Assembly (NCBI GenBank): GCA_964538275.1
Contig: CAZIFW010000003.1
Span: 1 to 64,000 of the forward strand
DNA: 64,000 bases
Reading direction: 5' to 3'
Source: CANIGN01 sp964538275
Lineage (GTDB): Bacteria > Bdellovibrionota > UBA2428
Shown here: in pieces, positions 43,520 to 50,776 of the stretch
How positions within the stretch are numbered: the stretch's first letter is position 1
Layout of the letters: the number at the start of each line of letters is the position of its first letter
Position numbers and translations under genes: made by a program
The notes under the pieces: generated by a model
Database searches by the model: none
The model's input: the letters and a program-made list of their open reading frames with translations, nothing else
Told to the model about the DNA's origin: nothing

Positions 43520-45673
43520 ATGAGGGATAAATTTAATAAAAACTCACGTTTCCTTTTTTCATACTTAATAGCCATTGCTGCGCTTTCGTCTTGTAGCAAA
43601 ACAGCGGGAGCCCCTGCTGCGCTCAAACCAATTGATCCTAATCCGCGCGCATCATTGGTTGCAGAGGAAGGCGAGCAAGTAATACTTCCTAGCTTTGTAA
43701 AAAACGAAGCAGAGATTGCTTTCGAAGAACAACGCGCTCTTAAAATAAAAAAAGATTCCTATGATCAAATTGCGAATTTAGAAAAAAATAAATTAAACTT
43801 TAAATCCACATTTAAAGCACTTGATGTTGCGGATGCTAACTTTGATCAAATCGCAAATCGTCTTGGAATTGTGGGAACTCTTTCTACAAATAAAGCATTG
43901 AGGGAGGCAGCTAGTGCAGCTTCCACTCGTCTTGGCCAATTTGCCAGTGAACAAGCGCTTCGTTCAGATGTTTATAAAAAATTAGAAGAAGCGGCTCAAC
44001 TTGCTCCTCCTTCAGATCCCTACGACATTCGTTTGGTTGAAGCTTATTTGAGATCTTTCAAAAAGAATGGCGCTAATAAAACAGATGAAGAAAAAAAAGT
44101 AATAGCTTCTGTAAATGCCGAGATTTCTAAAGCCCGTGAAGGTTTCAATACAGCACTTTCTGCTGCAGGAGAAAAAACTTTGCTTTTAACAAAAGAGGAA
44201 GTGCTTTCGCTGCCTCAATACATTCAAGGCATGGTTAAAAAATACGAATCTGCTGAAGGTTATTTGATTCCTAGGGGCAACCTCAACGTTTGGTTTGCAA
44301 TTATGGCCGATTCTAAGAGTGAAGAATTGCGCAAAAAAGCGTGGATCAACAGGTACTCTTACGCAAAAGAAGAGGGCACTCCTTTTTCTACAGTTTTAGT
44401 GAACAAACGCAAAGAACTAGCAAAACTTTTAGATTATAAGTCGTGGGCGGCCTATCAAACGGATGGACGTATGGCAGGAACTCCTGAAAATGTAGATGCT
44501 CTCTATGCCCAAGTTATTAAAGAGCTTGAACCCATTCGTGCTAAGGAAAATGAAAAATTTACTGCTCTTAAAAGAGAGTTAAGCGGTGATGCTAATGCAG
44601 TTTTACAGGCGTGGGACTTGCCTTATATCGAGCAAAGAATAAAAGAAAAAGAGTTTAACTTTAATCCCGAAGAACTCCGCGTTTATTTCCCTCTAAAAAA
44701 AGTTAAGCAAGGAACCTTTGATGTTTACGGCACTGTGTTTGGTGTGAAGTTTGAAAAGTACACAGGTGAATATGATACGTGGGTAGAGGGCGTTGACCTC
44801 TACACGGTGAGCGATTCGGAAAGTGGAAAACTTTTGGGTGTTTTATACCTAGATCTTTTCGCCCGCTCCGAGCAGGGCAAACGTAATGGAGCATGGATGA
44901 ATCAAGTTCTTCCTACTCAAGTTGTAGAAGGAGTGAATTATCGTCCCACAGTTCAAGTGGTTACAAATTTTCGTCCTGTGGCAGCAGGCGCAGCTGATAG
45001 TTATTTAAGTTTTGACGAGATGAACACTTTCTTCCACGAGTTTGGCCACGCCATTCACTCGTTGGTATCAGAAGTTCCTCATGCTTCGTTAACGATTGAT
45101 GGCGTAGCTTGGGATTTTGTGGAAACTCCTTCGCAAATTATGGAGGATTTTCTTTCTGATTACCGAATTCTCTCTCAACTCTCAGGGCACAAAGATACAG
45201 GTGAGCCTCTTCCAGAAGAGATTCTCAAAAAAGTGAATGACTCTGGAAAAATCAGCACCGGCTATACGTGGATGAGACAAATCTCTTTGGGGCAACTGGA
45301 TTGGGCTCTTTACAATAGAGATGTTTCGAGTGCAGATTTGAGCCGCGAAGAAGTGATTGAGCTCTCTGATTCAAAATTGAATGAGTTTTGGATTCCTATG
45401 CCTTCGGGACTTGGTTTTGTGGGTGCCTTTAGCCACGTCAACTCGGGTGGTTACTCCGCAGGCTATTACTCTTACCTTTGGGCCTCGGTTGTTTCTGCAG
45501 ATTGCTCAGAGGCATTTAAGAACAGCTCTGATGGATACCTCAATCCCAGCTTGGGTATGAAGTGGCGCAAAGAAGTGTTGGGCCAAGGAAATGCTAAAGA
45601 TGCGGGCGAATTGGTGAAGAATTTCTTGGGTCGAGAATATAATTCTGACGCATTTATTCGATCACTTCAGTAG
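43520..45673 (+). CDS. M3-family oligopeptidase lipoprotein
   Basis: 717 residues. The N-terminus ends in a lipobox (IAALSSC, Cys about 25), which is unusual because most M3 enzymes (Dcp, OpdA) are cytosolic or periplasmic without lipidation. The catalytic core has FFHEFGHAIHSL (HEXXH, His about 506) and the downstream Glu in DFVETPSQIMEDF, the M3 third ligand. These enzymes degrade short peptides. As a lipoprotein it may act at the envelope on imported or prey-derived peptides (inference). Confidence 0.9.
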   Translation: MRDKFNKNSRFLFSYLIAIAALSSCSKTAGAPAALKPIDPNPRASLVAEEGEQVILPSFVKNEAEIAFEEQRALKIKKDSYDQIANLEKNKLNFKSTFKALDVADANFDQIANRLGIVGTLSTNKALREAASAASTRLGQFASEQALRSDVYKKLEEAAQLAPPSDPYDIRLVEAYLRSFKKNGANKTDEEKKVIASVNAEISKAREGFNTALSAAGEKTLLLTKEEVLSLPQYIQGMVKKYESAEGYLIPRGNLNVWFAIMADSKSEELRKKAWINRYSYAKEEGTPFSTVLVNKRKELAKLLDYKSWAAYQTDGRMAGTPENVDALYAQVIKELEPIRAKENEKFTALKRELSGDANAVLQAWDLPYIEQRIKEKEFNFNPEELRVYFPLKKVKQGTFDVYGTVFGVKFEKYTGEYDTWVEGVDLYTVSDSESGKLLGVLYLDLFARSEQGKRNGAWMNQVLPTQVVEGVNYRPTVQVVTNFRPVAAGAADSYLSFDEMNTFFHEFGHAIHSLVSEVPHASLTIDGVAWDFVETPSQIMEDFLSDYRILSQLSGHKDTGEPLPEEILKKVNDSGKISTGYTWMRQISLGQLDWALYNRDVSSADLSREEVIELSDSKLNEFWIPMPSGLGFVGAFSHVNSGGYSAGYYSYLWASVVSADCSEAFKNSSDGYLNPSLGMKWRKEVLGQGNAKDAGELVKNFLGREYNSDAFIRSLQ

Positions 45674-45723
45674 AGCCAATAACTGGGTGGCCAAGCGAAG
45701 CACTCTAAGCTAATAATAATGTT

Positions 45724-46857
45724 ATGGCTGATGTTTATAGTGGAGCAGTTAACAAGGGATTAGAAGGCGTTGTAGCCTGTACAAGTGCAATAAGCAGTAT
45801 TGTGGATGCCACCCTTTGTTATCGCGGATATACAATCGAAGACTTAGCAGAGCATGCCACTTTTGAAGAAGTGGCATATTTACTTTGGAACGGAAAGCTT
45901 CCCAATAAAACAGAGCTAGAAACACTTAAAGCAGAGTTTGATAAAGAAGCGGTACTTGAACCTGCTTTTCAAAGTATTTTAAAAGACACGATTCGCGAAT
46001 TGCCTAAGGGCGCTCATCCTATGGATATGATGCGTACGGCAGTTTCTATGCTTTCTTTTTATGATGCTGACGTAAACAACGACAGTCCTGATGCCGTGAA
46101 ACGTAAAGCCATTCGTCTAACTGCCAAAATGGGAGCTATCATTGGCCTCATCGAACAAGTTAGAAATGGCAAAGAACCTTTAGCTCCCAAAAAGGGCAAG
46201 GGTTTGGGTTGGAACTTGTTGTATTTGATTACAGGAAAAGAACCTTCAGCTGAGTGGGCGCGAATTATGGATGTAGCGCTTTTGCTGCATGCTGATCACG
46301 AGCTCAATTGCAGTACTTTCACTACCCGTGTGATTTGTTCGAGTTTGTCTGATTTACATTCAGCTATCGTGGGAGCTATTGGAGCGCTTAAGGGTCCATT
46401 GCATGGTGGAGCCAACACAGCAGTTATGGAAATGCTCGAAGAAATTGCAACTCTTGAGAATGCTCAAAAGTTTGTTGAAGATGCTCTCAACCAAAAGAAA
46501 AAAGTTATGGGAATTGGTCACCGCGTTTACAAAAACGGTGATCCTCGCGCAAAAATCTTGCAGAAATTCAGTAAAAAGCTCACTCAAGAAACAGGCAAGC
46601 CTCAGTATTACGACATGAGCGTTCATATCGATAATATGATGCAAGAAAAGAAGGGCTTAACACCTAACGTAGATTTTTATTCTGCGACTGTTTATTCCTC
46701 GATGGGAATTCCGGGAGACCTTTTTACTCCAATTTTTGTTGCTAGCCGTGTAGTTGGTTGGTGTGCCCACGCTCTTGAGCAGTGGGAAAACAACCGCATC
46801 TACCGTCCTCGCAGCGAATACACTGGTCCTACTGGCTTAGTGTACAAAGCTCCGTAA
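45724..46857 (+). CDS. gltA: Citrate synthase
   Basis: 377 residues, the length of the short (type I dimeric, archaeal-like/2-methylcitrate-type) citrate synthases. Catalytic His residues are seen in HADHELNCSTFT and GPLHGGANTAV, and the Asp in DFYSATVYSSMGIP; GIGHRVYKNGDPRA is the CoA/oxaloacetate signature. It condenses oxaloacetate and acetyl-CoA in the TCA cycle; a 2-methylcitrate synthase role cannot be excluded, but no prp genes are adjacent. It begins 51 bp after the M3 peptidase. Confidence 0.94.
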   Translation: MADVYSGAVNKGLEGVVACTSAISSIVDATLCYRGYTIEDLAEHATFEEVAYLLWNGKLPNKTELETLKAEFDKEAVLEPAFQSILKDTIRELPKGAHPMDMMRTAVSMLSFYDADVNNDSPDAVKRKAIRLTAKMGAIIGLIEQVRNGKEPLAPKKGKGLGWNLLYLITGKEPSAEWARIMDVALLLHADHELNCSTFTTRVICSSLSDLHSAIVGAIGALKGPLHGGANTAVMEMLEEIATLENAQKFVEDALNQKKKVMGIGHRVYKNGDPRAKILQKFSKKLTQETGKPQYYDMSVHIDNMMQEKKGLTPNVDFYSATVYSSMGIPGDLFTPIFVASRVVGWCAHALEQWENNRIYRPRSEYTGPTGLVYKAP

Positions 46858-46941
46858 TGATCACTAGCCGTATCCACGAGTTTTGTTAAGATTTGGTTAT
46901 ATTTACTTCTTGATTAATTCACGCAACAAAAGATTGGCATC

Positions 46942-46949
46942 GCCGATAA
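46942..46949 (+). promoter_or_regulatory. Perfect sigma-28 -10 element before the Cys-repeat prepilin gene
   Basis: GCCGATAA matches the FliA -10 exactly, 7 bases before the ATG at 46957. No convincing -35 is present at the proper spacing (GCAACAAA scores 2/8). If real, the transcript would be leaderless or translation would start at a downstream GTG (46969 or 46975). Confidence 0.35.
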
Positions 46950-46956
46950 TATATAC

Positions 46957-48990
46957 ATGGACACAGGTGTGCGTGTGCGCTCGTTTTTTTCATGCAATCG
47001 CAAAGGTTTCGCAATTGCCGAAGTCCTGTTAGCTATTGGCTTGGTCGGGATGGCCGCTCTCATCGTGGGTGGACTTGGGCAGCAAGTTTTAAACCTTGCA
47101 AAATCATCAAAACAAACTGCTGCGTCGATTGAACTTCGCACTAAAACAAATTCTATTTCTCGTAACTTAGATTCTTGGCTTGGCAAAATGCGAAGCTCAC
47201 TTGAAAGCAACGGTTTATATGCTGCGTGTATCCCTGATCCCAGCTCGGCGACCTCACTTTTTAAATGTCCCGCTGTAGATGCGGCTCTATTAGATTCTGA
47301 CCCAGAACTTAAACGAATTGCTGGTAATCAACTACACGCAGTTTCTGCTCCTGTGATTGACCTTCTGGGTGAGCGCATTGCAGGCACAGTTGATGAACCC
47401 CTTTACCTAGATCTTGATGGCACAAAATGCCAACAGACTAATCAACGTAACTGTCCTCTTAAATCTACCGGATATTTTTTGCGATCTAACCCTGCAGTTG
47501 ATTCCACACCGGGAAGTGTTCGCTTCATTGTAAAAATTGAAGCCAATCGATCGTCTGAACAAATCAAAGGTACCGCTCCTCAGCGTACACAGTATCTTAC
47601 TATCGATGTAGGAAGTGAGTGGCAACAAGTTGTGGGTTCTTGCCCTGCGGGTAGTATAAAAATTGGTTATCTCGCAAGTGGCTCGCCTAACTGTGTACAC
47701 CCTACAAAAAAATGTGCCGCAGGAACTGTCGCTCTCGGTCTAGATAATTCAGCGAATCCTATTTGTGCAACACCACCCGCCTCTTGTGTCAGTGGTGGTG
47801 CCGTCGTTGATACTGCATCAAACACACTTGTTTGTTCGACATCTTCTCCGTGTTCATCCAATCAAATATTTTTGGGTTATTACTCCGGAACGGGAACTCC
47901 CATGTGTTCTGGTACCAACATCAGTTGTCCTGATGGACAAGTACAAGTTGGAATTCAAGGCAGCGCTGGATCGCTCACTGCTCTTTGCAAAACCTTACCG
48001 AGTTGCCAAGACTCTCAAAAGCTGAGTTACGACGGAAGCCAGTTTGTGTGTCAAAGTGCCATAGTGGCTTCAAATTGTGGTGCCGGCGAAGTCGTAGTTG
48101 GGATCAACACCGACGGAAGTGCAAAGTGTCAGCCAGCAGAAAGAAATTTAGCTTCTACAAATTTAAACTGTTCAGATGGCCAATATGTTGCAGGTCTGGA
48201 ATCAGATGGAACTGTAAAGTGTGAAAGAATTCCAACAAGCAGTGGGGGTCCAGGAGTCGGGACGGCCCAAGTATGGGAGGACGTTTCTCTTGATGACACT
48301 GCAGATTTTGATCCAAAATGTTTGTACCAAACTCAGCTTCAGAACAGTGATAGCGGAAATAGTAATTTACTAAATAGTAATACAAACTGGTCATTCGCTG
48401 TTTGGAGGTCGTCTAAGTTTTTAGGCATACTCTTAACCTCCTCACCGGGAATGAATTATATGTGGGGTATTCCTAGCTCTAATAGAAAAGTATACACTTC
48501 GCGAAGTAGCGATGGCGTAATAACAACATACCCTTATGTGACTATTCTAAAACTTCAAAGAAGTTGTGGTGCGGCCTCAGGGCAAGCTCCAGTGTTAAGT
48601 TGCCCTGTGGGTATGAGTTTGGTGGGAGCTCCAGCCTCGCGTGAAGCTTACTGCATCGAAACAAATGCTAGAACAGGAACTTATTATCATAACGCTGCAG
48701 AAAATTGTGAAGCAGACGGAAAAACTCTTTGCACTTATCAACAGTGGTCAAAGGCATGTATGGGGCAGAAGTCGGCTAATCGAAAACCTACGCCGCAGCT
48801 TGTGGGCCTAAATAGCTCAGCTGAATGGATATTTGCCGCGCAAACGTGGTCGGGTGGGCTTTACAGTGGCGGACAAATTATGGGTCACCGTAAGCATAAT
48901 GGAGCAGATAGCTGTTTAGATGCTTCGGCGTTAGACGATGAAGTGGAAGCCGCAGCGGCAACCACGAAATATAGATGCTGTTCGCAATAA
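46957..48990 (+). CDS. Long prepilin-type protein with eight Cys-bounded repeats
   Basis: 677 residues. The leader ends in RKG-FAIAE followed by a hydrophobic helix (class III/IV prepilin: Gly -1, Phe +1, Glu +5). A globular part (about 45-225) is followed by eight tandem units (about 229-421), each starting Cys-x-x-Gly or similar and ending Cys after 18-22 residues (for example CPDGQVQVGIQG, CGAGEVVVGINTDGSAKC). A C-terminal region (about 430-677) includes a Cys-rich end (LCTYQQWSKAC...YRCCSQ) that looks lectin- or adhesin-like. It is probably a pilus-tip adhesin or very large pseudopilin; the exact role is inference. Confidence 0.8.
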   Translation: MDTGVRVRSFFSCNRKGFAIAEVLLAIGLVGMAALIVGGLGQQVLNLAKSSKQTAASIELRTKTNSISRNLDSWLGKMRSSLESNGLYAACIPDPSSATSLFKCPAVDAALLDSDPELKRIAGNQLHAVSAPVIDLLGERIAGTVDEPLYLDLDGTKCQQTNQRNCPLKSTGYFLRSNPAVDSTPGSVRFIVKIEANRSSEQIKGTAPQRTQYLTIDVGSEWQQVVGSCPAGSIKIGYLASGSPNCVHPTKKCAAGTVALGLDNSANPICATPPASCVSGGAVVDTASNTLVCSTSSPCSSNQIFLGYYSGTGTPMCSGTNISCPDGQVQVGIQGSAGSLTALCKTLPSCQDSQKLSYDGSQFVCQSAIVASNCGAGEVVVGINTDGSAKCQPAERNLASTNLNCSDGQYVAGLESDGTVKCERIPTSSGGPGVGTAQVWEDVSLDDTADFDPKCLYQTQLQNSDSGNSNLLNSNTNWSFAVWRSSKFLGILLTSSPGMNYMWGIPSSNRKVYTSRSSDGVITTYPYVTILKLQRSCGAASGQAPVLSCPVGMSLVGAPASREAYCIETNARTGTYYHNAAENCEADGKTLCTYQQWSKACMGQKSANRKPTPQLVGLNSSAEWIFAAQTWSGGLYSGGQIMGHRKHNGADSCLDASALDDEVEAAAATTKYRCCSQ

Positions 48991-49009
48991 CACGTGCGAA
49001 GTTTTTTTT
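48981..49009 (+). terminator. Intrinsic terminator of the Cys-repeat prepilin gene
   Basis: TTCGCA (48981-48986) pairs with TGCGAA (48995-49000) across an 8-base loop that contains the stop codon, and is followed directly by a run of eight T (49002-49009). The same TGCGAA arm can instead pair with TTCGCA downstream (49015-49020, as CGTGCGAA with TTCGCACG), giving an alternative hairpin. Confidence 0.65.
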
Positions 49010-49122
49010 AATTATTCGCACGCGCTCAACTAATGCCTTGATAAACAAAAAAGTTTTTCTTTTTTGAAGTTCTTCGCAAATAAACTTTAACTTGTCCTTG
49101 GGGATAACGGAGGAGAGCTGCG

Positions 49123-49581
49123 ATGAACAACAAAGATAAAACAAAATCAACTTTTTGGGTAATGCCAACAGATCTGAACCCCTTTGGGATCTTGTTTGGT
49201 GGAACCATGATGAGTTGGATGGATAAAGTCGCAGCTCTCTGCGCTATGGAGCATACAGAGCGAAATTGCGTAACTCTGTTTGTGGATCAAATGAAATTTC
49301 ACGCGCCCGTGAATGTCCAAGAGGTTGTAGAGCTCGAAGCGGCTGTAGTGGATGAGGGCATCACTTCAGTGTTGGTGCATGTGATGGCTAAAAAAAGAAA
49401 GTCTACCGAGGACTCCTCAAAGGGTGTTTTGGTGGCCGAATCGATATTTAAGTTTGTGGCACTCGATAAAAATGGAAAAGCAACAGATCGTTGGCGTAAA
49501 AAAATTCACGATCCCAAGTTACCTCTTTCTCATAAGTATTTTAATGCTAGCTCCTCAAGGGAAGAAGTTGTTGAAGGTTAG
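49123..49581 (+). CDS. Acyl-CoA thioesterase (hot-dog fold, YciA-like)
   Basis: 152 residues with a strong site (GGAGGAG). The hot-dog signature is clear: MPTDLNPFGILFGGTMMSWMDKVAALCAMEH carries the conserved NxxGxxFGG and the catalytic Asp (WMD), and TLFVDQMKFHAPV continues the fold. These enzymes hydrolyse acyl-CoA in the cytosol. It lies downstream of the Cys-repeat gene after a terminator, thus probably a separate transcript. Confidence 0.88.
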   Translation: MNNKDKTKSTFWVMPTDLNPFGILFGGTMMSWMDKVAALCAMEHTERNCVTLFVDQMKFHAPVNVQEVVELEAAVVDEGITSVLVHVMAKKRKSTEDSSKGVLVAESIFKFVALDKNGKATDRWRKKIHDPKLPLSHKYFNASSSREEVVEG

Positions 49582-49660
49582 GCAGCCTTTTGAAAATCAA
49601 AAATAGCTAACATGGCCTTTTGACTTGTGAGTAAGGAATAAATATTGAGATACTTTTAGA

Positions 49661-50239
49661 GTGAGTCCAAATTTTGTTGGTAAAAATATCGCACGAGGGC
49701 TTTTGGGCCTTTTGCTTCTTCTTGGGGTGAGTTTTGTCCTAGGGGTTTATTTTGAAACTCATATTCAAGAGTTTTCAGAATATTTTATTAGCGAATATCA
49801 TCCGTTTTATTTACTGCTCTTTGTGTTTTTCAATGACGTAATTATATCGCCTGTGCCTCCTGATATTTTTTTATTGTTTATTGCCAAAGCAAAAAATTAT
49901 CCTCATAGAGAGCTTATCGTTTTAGGATTGGGAGTTGCCTCAACTCTGGCAGGGATCATGGGATGGTTTCTTGCGAGTAAAGTTATTAAAGCTGATTGGC
50001 TAGGCAAAAAATTCACCAAATATATGGCCGAGAACGAAAGTCAGATGCGAAAATTTGGAAAGTGGATGGTTGCCTTAGGGGCGCTAACTCCTATCCCTTA
50101 TTCAATGACATGTTGGGCGGCCGGAGTTATCAAAATGCCACTAAAAGACATGGCATTGATGGCATCACTTCGCATCGCAAGATTTTTTATATATTATTAC
50201 TTACTGCTTTGGTCAGACAAATTACCAAGTCTATTTTAG
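49661..50239 (+). CDS. DedA/VTT-domain membrane protein
   Basis: 192 residues with a GTG start and several membrane spans. The VTT (SNARE-associated, DedA) features are the re-entrant region FFNDVIISPVPPDIFLLF and the second half ALGALTPIPYSMTCWAAGVIKMP. DedA-family proteins flip or transport undecaprenyl phosphate or phospholipid and affect envelope homeostasis. The length fits the family. It is convergent with the CcmI-like lipoprotein gene. Confidence 0.82.
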   Translation: MSPNFVGKNIARGLLGLLLLLGVSFVLGVYFETHIQEFSEYFISEYHPFYLLLFVFFNDVIISPVPPDIFLLFIAKAKNYPHRELIVLGLGVASTLAGIMGWFLASKVIKADWLGKKFTKYMAENESQMRKFGKWMVALGALTPIPYSMTCWAAGVIKMPLKDMALMASLRIARFFIYYYLLLWSDKLPSLF

Positions 50240-50254
50240 TTCAAAAAAAAATTT

Positions 50255-50776
50255 CTAAAGTTGTTGAACAACTTCGTTGATTTCAATCTCAACGTCTTTA
50301 GCGCCTACTTTTACACGCTTTGATCCAAAGAGATCACCCTTTTGCCGAGTGAGAGGATCAAAAGAACCATCTTCTTTGGGCTGAGATATACGTGCAGTTA
50401 ACTCAACATAACCTTCAAGAACAGTTCCCTGCATCATGGCGTTGGCTTGAGTGAGTGCAAAACGAAATGGAACTTTGCGAGGGCTGAGTCTTACAGCAGC
50501 CAAAGGTGGGCCTCCACCGAGAGAACGTGCAGAAATAAAAATCATATAGTGGTCGGAGGGGATTTTGAGTCCTTTTTTGAGGCGCACAACTCCGCGTATA
50601 GCATTTTCTGTTTCTGCTTTTTGCGAAGCAGTGGGGTCAAAGCCACCAAGTACTTCTTTTGTTTTTTGTGCTTGTTGTGCGTCTGCTGTGCGACCAATCG
50701 GACCGGGAAAACGCGCGCGTGCAGGTTTGTCTGAGCAAGAGCTGAGAAGAATAAACAACAGTAATAATTTATGCAT
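50255..50776 (-). CDS. Lipoprotein with a CcmI/CcmH C-terminal-type domain
   Basis: 173 residues. A lipobox LLSSC (Cys about 14) marks a lipoprotein. The segment SDHYMIFISARSLGGGPPLAAVRLSPRKVPFRFALTQANAMM...VELTARISQPKE matches the C-terminal domain of CcmI/NrfG-type cytochrome c maturation proteins, which holds apocytochrome c. The TPR part and the rest of the ccm system are missing here. Its start overlaps the alaS stop by 8 bp. A role in cytochrome maturation is possible but unproven. Confidence 0.7.
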   Translation of the reverse strand: MHKLLLLFILLSSCSDKPARARFPGPIGRTADAQQAQKTKEVLGGFDPTASQKAETENAIRGVVRLKKGLKIPSDHYMIFISARSLGGGPPLAAVRLSPRKVPFRFALTQANAMMQGTVLEGYVELTARISQPKEDGSFDPLTRQKGDLFGSKRVKVGAKDVEIEINEVVQQL

